From NCBI RefSeq assembly GCF_002262875.1, contig NZ_NKYE01000012.1, positions 1-64,000 on the forward strand: DNA of 64,000 nt, given 5' to 3'. This document shows, in pieces, positions 17,265 to 25,972 of this stretch (positions within the stretch are counted from its first letter, which is position 1; every line of letters starts with the position of its first letter). Made by a program: the position numbers and the translations under genes. The notes beneath the pieces were generated by a model. It worked only from the letters and a program-made list of their open reading frames with translations, was not told the origin of the DNA and did no database searches. This DNA is from Amycolatopsis antarctica (GTDB lineage Bacteria > Actinomycetota > Actinomycetes > Mycobacteriales > Pseudonocardiaceae).

Positions 17265-17576
17265 ATGTTCGTCGCAACTACCCCCGCACAGGCGAGCCCG
17301 CGCATCGTGTCGTCACTCAACGAGATCGCAACCGAGCGTGGCACCCGCGTCACGGCGGGCACTCGTGTCACCCGCGGAACGCGCGTCACCCGCGGAACCC
17401 GGGTCACCTGCACCGCGCCAGGCACCCGGGTGACGATGGGCACACGGGTCACCCGGGGCACCAGGGTCACGGCGGGCACTCGAGTCACCATGGGCACCAG
17501 GGTCACCCGCGCCTGTGCCGGTACCCGCGTCACCATGGGCACCAGGGTCACCCGCGGAACCCGCGTCACCCCCTGA
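17265..17576 (+). CDS. GTRVTx hexapeptide-repeat protein, function unknown
   Basis: A 103-residue protein. Residues 1-25 form a non-repetitive leader. Residues 26-103 contain twelve copies of Gly-Thr-Arg-Val-Thr-x, where x is A, R, M, C or P. They are interrupted by only two 3-residue insertions, TAP at 50-52 and ACA at 83-85. The only cysteines, Cys49 and Cys84, sit at these interruptions. The ATG has an optimal AGGAGG 7 nt upstream, which argues for real translation. The spacing (Val at i, Thr at i+4, period 6) resembles left-handed beta-helix hexapeptides. The protein would be very basic. There is no signal peptide and I recognise no family. It interrupts an otherwise conserved gene block. 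Confidence 0.72.
   Translation: MFVATTPAQASPRIVSSLNEIATERGTRVTAGTRVTRGTRVTRGTRVTCTAPGTRVTMGTRVTRGTRVTAGTRVTMGTRVTRACAGTRVTMGTRVTRGTRVTP
17338..17573. repeat. Tandem 18-bp repeats encoding GTRVTx
   Basis: About 236 bp of degenerate 18-bp units (core GGCACCCGCGTCAC and variants). Synonymous codons differ between units, so the protein repeat is conserved more strictly than the DNA. That suggests selection on the peptide rather than recent slippage alone. Confidence 0.75.
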
Positions 17577-17674
17577 TTCCCACCCCCTGATTCCCACCGG
17601 CCGATTCCCCACCCGACCCGGCCGATCACCACGCATCCGGCCGGACGCGGGCCGTGCTCGGACGCCCCGCCGTC

Positions 17675-18250
17675 TCAGGCGGCGGGGGCACCGAGGTAGG
17701 GCTGCCACAACGGGTCCGCCTCGGTGGAATGCGCCAGCAGCCGCCAGTGCGGGCCGTGCGGCGCGCGCGGCACCACACGCAGCCGCCAGCCGAGTTCCGA
17801 GAGCAGCCGGTCCGCCTTCCGGTGGTTGCACCGCGCACAGCAGGCGACACAGTTCTGCCAGGTGTGCGGGCCACCCCGGCTGCGCGGCAACACATGGTCG
17901 ATCGTCTCCGCCCGGCCGCCGCAGTACGCGCAGCGATGCCGGTCCCGGTGCATCAGGCCGGCCCGGGTGAGGGGCACCTTCGCCCGGTAGGGCACCCGCA
18001 CGTACGAACTGAGCCGGATCACCGACGGCACCGGGACGGACACGGTCGCCGCGTGCAGCGTCAGCCCCGCCGGGTCGCCGTGCACCACCTCCGCCTTGTC
18101 CGCCACCAGCAGCACGATCGCTCGCCGCAGCGGCAGCGCCGTGAGCGGTTCGAAGGTGGCGTTGAGCAGGAGCACCTTCCGCCGGCCCCAGGGCGGCGCC
18201 GGGCCGACACCGGAATCGCGGGCCTTACGCTGGTTGTGCGACCGTGTCAC
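17675..18250 (-). CDS. HNH endonuclease family protein (Rv2469c type)
   Basis: A 191-residue protein. The N-terminal part has KVLLLNATFEPLTALPLRRAIVLLVADKAEVV, the common lead-in of actinobacterial HNH proteins. The C-terminal HNH/zinc domain reads CAYCGG, then TIDHVLPRSRGG, then NCVACCARCNHRKADR, with two CxxC pairs and the catalytic His in DHV. It is a putative metal-dependent nuclease of unknown cellular role. The GTG at 18250 is preferred; the frame is open much further upstream, so the start is uncertain. Confidence 0.82.
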   Translation of the reverse strand: MTRSHNQRKARDSGVGPAPPWGRRKVLLLNATFEPLTALPLRRAIVLLVADKAEVVHGDPAGLTLHAATVSVPVPSVIRLSSYVRVPYRAKVPLTRAGLMHRDRHRCAYCGGRAETIDHVLPRSRGGPHTWQNCVACCARCNHRKADRLLSELGWRLRVVPRAPHGPHWRLLAHSTEADPLWQPYLGAPAA

Positions 18251-18563
18251 CCTGCCCCCACGGGAGGGCGGGCCGCTCGGCTGCGGCCCGTTAGAGTGAA
18301 CCCCGCCCGGATGTGAACCCGGCGAGGACGACGCGCACAGCAGGACCTCCGGCGTCTGCCCAGCCGTTCGGCGGCTCGGGACGCCGAGGGGGATCGGTTG
18401 TCGGTCGGGCACTCGACCACCTCCACCGGTGCAGCCATAGTCGACCATAGACCCCACCCGAAACGCACGTGTGTTATGCGATGTGTCAGGTGACGGGCTC
18501 GCAACGACTTCGTGAAGCCCGCACGACCGGCGCGCCTGTGCCGGGGAAGGAGCACTCTCCGAC
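18251..18563. other. Divergent promoter region, HNH gene / mscS
   Basis: These 313 nt between divergent genes hold no independent credible gene. If the HNH protein starts further upstream, part of this belongs to its N-terminus. A GGGGAAGGAG ribosome site for mscS ends the region. Confidence 0.4.
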
Positions 18564-19544
18564 GTGAACGCGTTCCTCACCGATCCGCCGGCCTGTGACC
18601 AGGGCTCGTCCTGGTGCCGGACGGTTCTCGACGTCACGCACAACGAGTGGCTGGCAGGGTCAGCGGACTGGCTCGTGAAGAAGCCGCTGACGATCCTGCT
18701 GATCATGCTGCTGGCCTTCACCGTGCGCCTGCTGCTGCGCAAAATGATCAACCGGGCCACCGCACCGCGGCCAGGCAAGGGCGGTGACAAACTGCCCGCC
18801 CTGTTGCGGCCCCTGCGCGACCGCTCCGCCGAGATGCTCGGCCCGGTCGTGATGGAGCGCCGCAGGCAACGGGCGAAGACGATCGGCTCGGTGCTCAGCT
18901 CGGTGACCACCTTCCTCGTCTACGGCCTGGCCTTCGTGCTCGTCCTCGGCGAGCTGGGGATCAACCTCGGGCCGATCATCGCGTCCGCGGGCGTGGTCGG
19001 GGTGGCGCTCGGTTTCGGTGCGCAGAACCTGGTCCGGGATTTTCTCTCCGGCATCTTCATGATGCTCGAGGACCAGTACGGCGTCGGCGACGTCGTCGAC
19101 GTGGGCGAGGCCAGCGGCACCGTCGAGGCGGTCGGCCTGCGGATCACCACGCTGCGCGACATCAACGGGACGGTCTGGTACGTGCGCAACGGTGAAGTGC
19201 TGCGCGTCGGCAACTCCAGCCAGGGCTTCGCGGTCGCCGTGGTCGACGTGCCCGTGTCCTACACCACCGACGTCGGCAAGGCCACCTCCGTGCTGGGCAC
19301 GGTGGCGACCGCAGCGGCACAGAGCGACGCGCTGCGCGCCGATGTGCTCGACCCGCCGGAGATCCTCGGTGTGGAGAGCGTGACCTCGGAGGCGATCCAG
19401 CTCCGGCTGACGGTGAAGGTGCGCCCTGGACGGCAGTGGGCCGTACAGCGGGCGATGCGCGCGAAGATCATGCCCGCCCTCGAGGAGGCCGGGATCGAGC
19501 CGCCGATGGGCCGGTTCCTGCCGTCTCCGCCGCCCGCGGGCTGA
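18564..19544 (+). CDS. mscS: Small-conductance mechanosensitive channel (MscS family)
   Basis: A 326-residue channel protein that releases solutes on hypo-osmotic shock. It has transmembrane helices at about residues 44-58 and 113-133. The pore helix TM3 is ASAGVVGVALGFGAQNLVRDFLSGIFMMLEDQYGVGDVV (about 135-175), with the Gly/Ala packing pattern of MscS. The cytoplasmic beta domain has the typical VRNGEVLRVGN. GTG start at 18564 after GGAAGGAG. It stands upstream of glbO with a 66-nt gap. Confidence 0.9.
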   Translation: MNAFLTDPPACDQGSSWCRTVLDVTHNEWLAGSADWLVKKPLTILLIMLLAFTVRLLLRKMINRATAPRPGKGGDKLPALLRPLRDRSAEMLGPVVMERRRQRAKTIGSVLSSVTTFLVYGLAFVLVLGELGINLGPIIASAGVVGVALGFGAQNLVRDFLSGIFMMLEDQYGVGDVVDVGEASGTVEAVGLRITTLRDINGTVWYVRNGEVLRVGNSSQGFAVAVVDVPVSYTTDVGKATSVLGTVATAAAQSDALRADVLDPPEILGVESVTSEAIQLRLTVKVRPGRQWAVQRAMRAKIMPALEEAGIEPPMGRFLPSPPPAG

Positions 19545-19610
19545 GCGGCCCCGCGCGTCACGGGCACCCGGCCGTCACCCCCGCGGCCGCCGATGAGTCA
19601 GGATGGACAC

Positions 19611-20024
19611 GTGTCAGACGTGACGAACGACCAGACCGGCACGCAGCCGCGCAGCCTGTACGAGGCGGTCGGCGGCGAACCGACGTTCCGCAGGCTCGTC
19701 GGGCGGTTCTATGAGGAGGTGGCCGCCGACCGCGAGGTCCTGCGTCCGCTGTACCCCGAGGAGGATCTCGGTCCCGCGGAGGAACGCTTCCGGCTGTTCC
19801 TGATGCAGTACTGGGGTGGCCCGCACACCTACTCCGACGAACGCGGGCACCCGCGGCTGCGGATGCGGCACGCCCCGTTCAGCATCGGGCCGATCGAACG
19901 GGACGCCTGGCTGCGTGCGATGCGGATCGCACTCGACGAGACCGGGATCGAGGAGCCGTACCGCGCGCAGTTGTGGGCCTACCTGGAGATGGCGGCGCAC
20001 AGCATGATGAACAGCTGGGGCTGA
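19611..20024 (+). CDS. glbO: Group II truncated haemoglobin (trHbO)
   Basis: A 137-residue truncated globin, counterpart of M. tuberculosis GlbO (Rv2470). Conserved are [22 protein letters not shown] with Tyr at B10, [25 protein letters not shown] with the proximal His in RHAPF, and RDAWLRAM with Trp at G8. The end is [11 protein letters not shown]. It binds O2 and ligands such as NO or sulfide in the respiratory context. The GTG at 19611 has AGGA upstream; the ATG at 19593 has no ribosome site. Confidence 0.93.
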   Translation: MSDVTNDQTGTQPRSLYEAVGGEPTFRRLVGRFYEEVAADREVLRPLYPEEDLGPAEERFRLFLMQYWGGPHTYSDERGHPRLRMRHAPFSIGPIERDAWLRAMRIALDETGIEEPYRAQLWAYLEMAAHSMMNSWG

Positions 20025-20123
20025 CGGATCCCCGCCCCCGTTCGCCGGCGTCACCGTACGACCGGTCACAGCGGGAAACGGATCGGCGGAGACCGCCCCG
20101 CGCGCCCGGAGCGAGATGGCAGG

Positions 20124-21710
20124 ATGCGGCCCGTGCGCAGAGCAGTCGAGGAGAAGCGCCCCGCCCCGGAAGCCCGGGACTGGTGGCGCGACGCGGTTTT
20201 CTACCAGGTCCACCTCCGGTCGTTCGCCGATTCCGACGGCGACGGGATCGGCGACCTGGAGGGACTCCGGTCCAGGCTCGGCTATCTGGAACTACTCGGC
20301 GTGGACGCCGTGTGGCTGACCCCGTTCTACCGCTCCCCCATGGCGGACAACGGTTACGACGTCACCGATCCTCGTTCGGTCGATCCGGTGTTCGGCGATC
20401 TGGATGCCTTCGACGCCGTACTCGCGGACGCGCAGGAGACCGGAATCCGGGTCATCGTCGACGTGGTGCCGAACCACAGCGGTGACCTGCACCCGTGGTT
20501 CGGCGAGGCGCTCGCCGAGGGCCGCGGCGGGGCGGCACGGGAACGGTACGTCTTCCGGGACGGCCGTGGACCGGACGGCGCGCGACCGCCGAACGACTGG
20601 CAGGGCGAGTTCGGCGGCCCCGCCTGGACCCGGGTGCCGGACGGCCAGTGGTACCTGCACCTGTTCTCCCCGCGGCAACCGGACCTGAACTGGGACAACG
20701 CGGAGGTGCAGGCCGACTTCGAGCTGACGCTGCGGTTCTGGCTGGACCGCGGGGTGGACGGGGTCCGGGTCGGCACCGCGCACGGCCTGGCGAAACCGGC
20801 CGGCCTGCCCGACGCCACGGACGGCACGGACCCCCGGTTCGACGAGGACGGTGTACACGAGATCCACCGGCGGATCCGCAAGGTGCTCGACGGCTACCCG
20901 CGAACGGTGGCCGTCGGCGAGATCCATGTTCCCGACGGCGCGCGCTTCGCCCGGTACCTGCGCCCCGACGAACTGCACCTGGGCGTCGATTCCGGCCTGA
21001 TACGCACCGAGTTCGACGCCGACGCGCTGCAGGCGGCGGTGGACGAGTCACTCGCCACCGTGGCCGAGGTCGGCGCCCCGGCCACCTGGACGCTCGGCGA
21101 CCACGACACCGGCAGACAGGTCTCCCGGCACGGCGGCGGTGACCGCGGACGGGCACGGGCCAGGGCGATGGCGCTGGTGGAGCTGGCGCTGCCGGGCGCG
21201 GTGTTCCTCTACAACGGCGAGGAACTCGGGCTGGACGACGTGGAACTGCCCACGGAATCGCTGACCGATCCGCGCGTCCGGCTTTCCGGCGGAACGGACC
21301 GGGGACGGGACGGCGTGCGCGTACCGATCCCCTGGGAGGGAACGGATCCACCGTTCTCGTTCTCCACGGGAGAGACATCCTGGCTGCCGATTCCGGGGCG
21401 CTGGGCGGCGCTGACCGTGGAGGCGCAACTGGAGGACACGGCGTCCACGCTGTCGTTGTACCGGCAGGCGCTGGAACTGCGGCAGAGTCATCCGGCGTTC
21501 ACCGGCGATCACGTCGAGTGGTTCGGCGCTCCGGCGGGTTGCTTCGCGTTGCGCAGGCACTCCGGCGACGAGGACGAGGACGGTGCGCTCATCTGTGCGC
21601 TGAACACCTCCGCGGCACCGATCAGCCTGCCACCCGGCGAGGTGCTGCTGACGAGCGCGCCGATGGTGGACGGCCGACTGCCTCCGGACGCCGCCGCCTG
21701 GCTGGTCTGA
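20124..21710 (+). CDS. GH13 alpha-glucosidase-like protein lacking the catalytic nucleophile
   Basis: A 528-residue (beta/alpha)8 protein at the position of aglA (Rv2471). The fold signatures are intact: DAVFYQVHLRSFADSDGDGIGDLEG and conserved region I, VDVVPNHS. In region II, where active enzymes have GFRxD, this protein has GVRVG: Gly217 (GGC at 20772-20774) replaces the nucleophile Asp. The acid/base Glu266 (VGEIHV) and the third carboxylate Asp328 (GDHDTG, normally NHD) remain. It is therefore probably not a normal retaining glucosidase. It may be a binding or scaffolding pseudoenzyme, or recently inactivated. The frame is otherwise intact. A nearby in-frame GTG at 20133 is an alternative start. 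Confidence 0.85.
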   Translation: MRPVRRAVEEKRPAPEARDWWRDAVFYQVHLRSFADSDGDGIGDLEGLRSRLGYLELLGVDAVWLTPFYRSPMADNGYDVTDPRSVDPVFGDLDAFDAVLADAQETGIRVIVDVVPNHSGDLHPWFGEALAEGRGGAARERYVFRDGRGPDGARPPNDWQGEFGGPAWTRVPDGQWYLHLFSPRQPDLNWDNAEVQADFELTLRFWLDRGVDGVRVGTAHGLAKPAGLPDATDGTDPRFDEDGVHEIHRRIRKVLDGYPRTVAVGEIHVPDGARFARYLRPDELHLGVDSGLIRTEFDADALQAAVDESLATVAEVGAPATWTLGDHDTGRQVSRHGGGDRGRARARAMALVELALPGAVFLYNGEELGLDDVELPTESLTDPRVRLSGGTDRGRDGVRVPIPWEGTDPPFSFSTGETSWLPIPGRWAALTVEAQLEDTASTLSLYRQALELRQSHPAFTGDHVEWFGAPAGCFALRRHSGDEDEDGALICALNTSAAPISLPPGEVLLTSAPMVDGRLPPDAAAWLV

Positions 21711-21782
21711 ACCGGGTCCGCCCGGGACCCGGCCACCGGTGCCACCCGGTGCCCGGCGGGTCCGGGCCGGACGGCGAACCCG

Positions 21783-21838
21783 GTTCACGGAACGGGGCGG
21801 TGACGGCGAGTTCGCCGTCACCGCCCCGTTCCGTGAAC
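21783..21838. terminator. Perfect 27-bp-stem bidirectional terminator
   Basis: Arms 21783-21809 and 21812-21838 are perfectly complementary with a 2-nt centre. It lies between the convergent GH13 and LVIVD-repeat genes, 72 nt and 5 nt from their stops. It is the strongest hairpin seen in the window. Confidence 0.85.
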
Positions 21839-21842
21839 TACG

Positions 21843-23291
21843 TCAGGAGTGCTTCTTCTTGTAGACCGGCTGGGTCTGCGGGTTGAACTCGTCGAACTCG
21901 ACCTTCTTGGCCGCGTCCGTGCGCGGGTCCTGCAGGTCGACGACGTCGAGTCCCTTCTGGATGTCGGACGAGTAGATGTGCCCGTTGTAGTAGTACGAGG
22001 ACCAGGAGCCGCCGGTGATCTGCTCGGTGTCGGACACCGGGCCGCGCTCGAAGAACCCGATCTCGTGCGGGTTGGCCGAGTCGGTGAAGTCCCACACCGA
22101 CATTCCGCCCTGGTACCAGGCCTGGACCATGATGTCCTTGCCCGGCACCGGGATCAGCGATCCGTTGTGCGCCACGCAGTTCTCCGTGTCGCTCTGGTGC
22201 CGCGAGATCTTGAAGTAGCTCTTGAACTCGAGCTTCGGCTCCTTCTTCTTGCCGACGATGTCGTAGATGCCGTCGGCGCCACGGTTCGCGCCCACCTTCT
22301 CGTTGCAGGTGGCCAGGCCGCCGCCACCGAGCTCGTCGGTGAAGATCACCTTCGTGCCCGCGTTGTTGAACGTGGCGGAGTGCCAGAACGCGAAGTTCTC
22401 GTTGTCCTGGACCCGTTCGACCACCTTCGGCTCCAGCGGCTTCTTGATGTCGATCAGCACGCCGTCACCCATGCAGGCACCGGCCATCAGATCCTTCTCC
22501 GGGAACGCCGTGAGGTCGTGGCAACCGGTGGTGGCCGAGCGGTTCGGCAGGTCGGGCACCGGGTTCGGCCCGCCCGCGTTGCCGCCGTCGGGGAAGAGCA
22601 CCGGGGTGGCGACGAGCGCGGCCTTCTCCGGATTCTTCACCGGGACCTCGACGATGGAGACCTTGTCGTGCGGCGGCTGGCAGTTCGGCAGGTCCGCGGC
22701 AGGCGAGTACGAGGAGATGTACAGCAGCACCGACTTCTTGTTCTTGTTCGGCACCAGCGTGTGGGTGTGCGAACCGCAGTCGGTCTCGACCGCCGAGACG
22801 TAGCGCGGATTCGTCAGGTCGCTGATGTCGAAGACCTTGATGCCCTCCCAGGACGCCGGGTCGGACGCGGGCTGGGACACGCTGGAGCAGGAGTCGTCGC
22901 TGCGCGAGGAGTCGGTGGAGAGGAACAGCAGGTCGCCCGAGACGGACACGTCGTTCTGCGAACCCGGGCAGAGGACCTGGCTGACGATGGACGGCTTCGC
23001 CGGGTTGGCGATGTCGTAGATGACGAAGCCGTCGTAGTTGCCCACGATGGCGTGGTTGTCCTTGAACGCGATGTCGGTGCCGATCGCGTTCTCGGTGTTG
23101 AACGGCGCCTGCTTCGGCACGTTCGCCAGGTGCTTCATGTTGGGACTGGACACGACCTCGTCCACGCCGGGCACGCTGGACTGCGCACCCGCGACCGGCG
23201 CTCCCGCCACGCCGGTGAGCGCGAGCGCGGCGGAGGCGACGATCGCCCCGAGTACACGGGATCTGTGACGGCTACGTCGACTGCTCTTCAC
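21843..23291 (-). CDS. Secreted LVIVD-repeat protein
   Basis: A 482-residue exported protein. An N-terminal signal peptide (basic RRSRHRSR, hydrophobic core, cleavage near AGAQ, about residue 36) leads into a beta-propeller-like region. Its LVIVD-type repeats include GYDGFVIYDIANPAKPSIVSQV, GIKVFDISDLTNPRYVSAV, GVLIDIKKPLEPKVVERV, GMSVWDFTDSANPHEIGFF and GLDVVDLQDP. Several Cys are present. The function is unknown; such proteins are cell-surface or secreted and may bind metals or ligands. Conserved across actinobacteria. A bidirectional terminator follows the stop. Confidence 0.87.
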   Translation of the reverse strand: MKSSRRSRHRSRVLGAIVASAALALTGVAGAPVAGAQSSVPGVDEVVSSPNMKHLANVPKQAPFNTENAIGTDIAFKDNHAIVGNYDGFVIYDIANPAKPSIVSQVLCPGSQNDVSVSGDLLFLSTDSSRSDDSCSSVSQPASDPASWEGIKVFDISDLTNPRYVSAVETDCGSHTHTLVPNKNKKSVLLYISSYSPAADLPNCQPPHDKVSIVEVPVKNPEKAALVATPVLFPDGGNAGGPNPVPDLPNRSATTGCHDLTAFPEKDLMAGACMGDGVLIDIKKPLEPKVVERVQDNENFAFWHSATFNNAGTKVIFTDELGGGGLATCNEKVGANRGADGIYDIVGKKKEPKLEFKSYFKISRHQSDTENCVAHNGSLIPVPGKDIMVQAWYQGGMSVWDFTDSANPHEIGFFERGPVSDTEQITGGSWSSYYYNGHIYSSDIQKGLDVVDLQDPRTDAAKKVEFDEFNPQTQPVYKKKHS

Positions 23292-23461
23292 TGCCGGGCT
23301 CCTCTCGACACACGTTGTGACCGGAGATTATTCCTTAGTTTGGCTAACGTCCATACCGTCGAAGGTGGGTCTATCCATCTGTCCCGCCATGTGGTTACCG
23401 GTTGGCAACGCCATCACCCCGTCGTTTGACTTCGGCACTGACCAGGTTGTTCGCTGTGGGC

Positions 23462-24121
23462 ATGCGGATGCGTGTGGTTGCTGTGCTCCTCGCGGCCGGT
23501 ACGGCGGCGGCCGTTCTCGGCGGCTGCTCGGACGAGCCGACGGGAACGGAACAGAACGCCTCGGTGATCGTTCCGGGCAAACCGGGCGAGCAGGCCTCGG
23601 TCATACCGCCCGAGGACGCGGGCGACCACCAGCAGGAGCCCGCGCTCAACGACGCCGACGTCACGTACGTGACCCGGATGATCCCGCACCACCAGCAGGC
23701 CGTCGTGCTCACCGCGCTGGTCCCCGAACGGGCGGCGGACGCACGGGTCAAGGCGATCGCCGAACGCATCTCGGTCGCGCAGGACGCCGAGGTGACCATG
23801 ATGAACGTCTGGCTCACCGATCGTGGCAAGGCACCCGTCGGGGCCTACGGGCAGCGCGGCGGGCACCCGCACGCCGGCGACCCGGCGCTGATGCCGGGAA
23901 TGGCCACGCAGGAACGGATCGACGCGCTCACCGCCGCTCGCGGCGCGGATTTCGACCGGCAGTTCCTGGACGTGATGATCGCCCACCACGAGGGCGCGCT
24001 GGCGATGGCGGGCGAGGTGCTGGCCGACGGAGTCGACGTCCGTGCGCAGGAGATGGCCCAGGACGTGGTGACCGGGCAGACCGCCGAAATCGGTCGCATG
24101 CAGGATATCCGCGACGCCTGA
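23462..24121 (+). CDS. DUF305 lipoprotein
   Basis: A 219-residue lipoprotein. The signal peptide ends in the lipobox VLGGC, with Cys22 lipidated. The mature part has two copies of the DUF305 ferritin-like helical signature, MIPHHQQAVVL and MIAHHEGALAMA, each with an HH pair. The family occurs in envelopes and is often linked to copper or other metals, but no activity is proven. ATG 23462 is chosen because upstream residues would mask the signal peptide. It is divergent from the LVIVD gene. Confidence 0.87.
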   Translation: MRMRVVAVLLAAGTAAAVLGGCSDEPTGTEQNASVIVPGKPGEQASVIPPEDAGDHQQEPALNDADVTYVTRMIPHHQQAVVLTALVPERAADARVKAIAERISVAQDAEVTMMNVWLTDRGKAPVGAYGQRGGHPHAGDPALMPGMATQERIDALTAARGADFDRQFLDVMIAHHEGALAMAGEVLADGVDVRAQEMAQDVVTGQTAEIGRMQDIRDA

Positions 24122-24240
24122 ACACCATTCTTGTGCGATTCTCGAGTTAACTGTTAAGCCCTCGATACCCATTCTCCGGAAACCACTCCCGCCATAACCT
24201 CGGTACACATTTTCCGTTCCAGGAAACAGGAGACCGAGCG

Positions 24241-25446
24241 ATGACGAGACACAACCGGACACTGCGCGCCGTACTGCTCACCGCGATGCTTCCACTGACG
24301 CTCACCGGCATCCCGGACGCCACCGCCGAAACCGAGGTCTCGTCCGCCGCGGCGGCGCTGGCGACCGGCCTTGGGATCACCCCGGCACAGGCCCGCGACC
24401 GTCTCGCCGCCCAGGAGGCGGCCGCCGGGGTGTCCTCCGCCCTGCGGACGGACCCCACCGACGGATTCGCCGGGCAGTGGTTCGACCGCGCCTCGGGCAG
24501 GCTCGCCGTGGCGGTCACCACCTCCGCCGCCGCGGACCGGGCCCGCGCGGCCGGCGCGGTGCCCCACTCGGTGGCACGGGATCAGGCGGAACTGGACCGG
24601 CTCACGGCGGCCGTCGCCGGGCTCGCGGGCGGCGGCGTACCGGGCATCTCCGGCTGGGGCGTCGACCCGGTGGCCAACGAGGTCGTCGTCCGGCACGTAC
24701 GTGGTGCTTCGACGGCGGGCACCCGCTCGTTCCTCGACGCGCTCGCCGAACTCGGCCCGGGAGTACAGGTCCGTGACACCGCGTCCGCACCGGCCCCGCA
24801 GGCGGGCGAGGTACGGCCGGGCGACCCGTGGTGGCCGGGCGGCGAGTCGAACTGCTCGGTGGGATTCGCGGCCACCGATTCGAACGGTGGCAAGCATTTC
24901 GTCACCGCCGGGCACTGCACCGACAACGCCGACCAGCCCGCCTACGGCGACAGCGGCGGGCAGGACCGCATCGGCACGTCCAACGTCGGCGGGACGCACA
25001 GCGTGAACGCCCGCGAAGGCGACATGGGTGCGGTCGCGGTGACCGGAACGGACTGGGAACTCTCGGCGGAGGTGAACACCTGGGGAGAGGAGCCGGTGAC
25101 CGTGGCGGGCTCCGCCGAACCGATGGTCGGCCAGGCGGTGTGTCATTCCGGCAACACCTCGAAGTGGCAGTGCGGCGAGGTCACGGCGGTGGACCAGACC
25201 GTGGACTACGGCGGTGTGATCGTCGAGGGCCTGGCCACCACCACGGCGTGCTCGATGGGCGGCGACTCGGGCGGCGCCTGGCTGGCCGGCGATCTCGCCG
25301 TCGGCCTGCACTCCGGCGGCCAGGCGTCCTGCTCCCCCGGCGGCGCCGAGGACCAGTCGATCCTGCAGCCCGTCGAGGAGGCAGTACAGAAGTGGTCGCT
25401 GACCCTGTACACGGGTGACGATGGCCTGAGCGCGGCCGGGCGCTGA
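24241..25446 (+). CDS. Secreted streptogrisin-type serine protease (S1E) with propeptide
   Basis: A 401-residue preproprotease. It has a signal peptide (about residues 1-29, cleavage after ATA), then an alpha-lytic-type pro-domain (about 30-185) that acts as a folding chaperone. The mature trypsin-fold domain follows. The catalytic triad is His225 in TAGHC, Asp261 in EGDMG and Ser343 in GDSGG. Cysteines flank His225 and Ser343 as in streptogrisins. Start ATG 24241 after GGAGACCGAGCG. A hairpin terminator is at 25465-25500. Confidence 0.92.
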   Translation: MTRHNRTLRAVLLTAMLPLTLTGIPDATAETEVSSAAAALATGLGITPAQARDRLAAQEAAAGVSSALRTDPTDGFAGQWFDRASGRLAVAVTTSAAADRARAAGAVPHSVARDQAELDRLTAAVAGLAGGGVPGISGWGVDPVANEVVVRHVRGASTAGTRSFLDALAELGPGVQVRDTASAPAPQAGEVRPGDPWWPGGESNCSVGFAATDSNGGKHFVTAGHCTDNADQPAYGDSGGQDRIGTSNVGGTHSVNAREGDMGAVAVTGTDWELSAEVNTWGEEPVTVAGSAEPMVGQAVCHSGNTSKWQCGEVTAVDQTVDYGGVIVEGLATTTACSMGGDSGGAWLAGDLAVGLHSGGQASCSPGGAEDQSILQPVEEAVQKWSLTLYTGDDGLSAAGR

Positions 25447-25464
25447 GTACCGCGACCGCTATGG

Positions 25465-25500
25465 CGCACCGTGCGGCGAACCGCCTCGCCGCACGGTGCG
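25465..25500 (+). terminator. Hairpin terminator after the serine protease gene
   Basis: Perfectly complementary 15-nt arms (25465-25479, 25486-25500) with a 6-nt loop, 18 nt past the stop codon. Confidence 0.75.
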
Positions 25501-25519
25501 ACCTCACCGGGAGGCGCTG

Positions 25520-25972
25520 ATGATCGTCGACGAACGGCCCGCACCGGACCGGGACATCCACCGGGCGCTGGCCGGTTACCGGGCCGGTTTCGGCTGGCGG
25601 CCCCGGATCCGCGCGGGGGCACTGGAACTGCCGCTGGGCGGCGGGCTCGCCGCGCTGACCGTGCCCGCGGGCTGGGCGGGCGAGGTGGCGCACCGGCTGC
25701 GGATGCACGACTGCTCCGGCCCGGTGCTGGCGGCGGCGGGAACGCCCCGGCGCTGGGCCTTCCTCGCCGCCCTCGACGACCTCGCACCGGAGCACGTGCC
25801 CTACGGGGTCCGCGTGCTCGCCGCACCCCAGTCGCTGGTGCTGCCGCCCACGATGACCGGTGACGGGCCGGTGCGCTGGGTGGTGCCGCCGGATCCGGGA
25901 CGCCGCGCGCTGCCCTCGTTCGCGGCCGTGCTGCACGCCATCCGGGCGGTCGTGCCGCTCAGCGGCTGGTGA
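25520..25972 (+). CDS. Conserved hypothetical protein
   Basis: A 150-residue, Gly/Pro/Ala-rich soluble protein. ALELPLGGGLAALTVPAGWAGEVAHRLR and RWAFLAALDD are its most structured parts. Similar short proteins are widespread in actinomycetes without a known role, but I do not recognise a named domain. The ATG at 25520 is placed by a GGGAGG site just upstream. The last 14 nt overlap the 3' end of the convergent HTH regulator gene. Confidence 0.6.
   Translation: MIVDERPAPDRDIHRALAGYRAGFGWRPRIRAGALELPLGGGLAALTVPAGWAGEVAHRLRMHDCSGPVLAAAGTPRRWAFLAALDDLAPEHVPYGVRVLAAPQSLVLPPTMTGDGPVRWVVPPDPGRRALPSFAAVLHAIRAVVPLSGW

Noticed and set aside
17338..17573. Repeats at 17.3-17.6 kb as a CRISPR array
   Set aside because: Units are contiguous 18-mers without spacers and translate to a regular hexapeptide; no cas genes are present.
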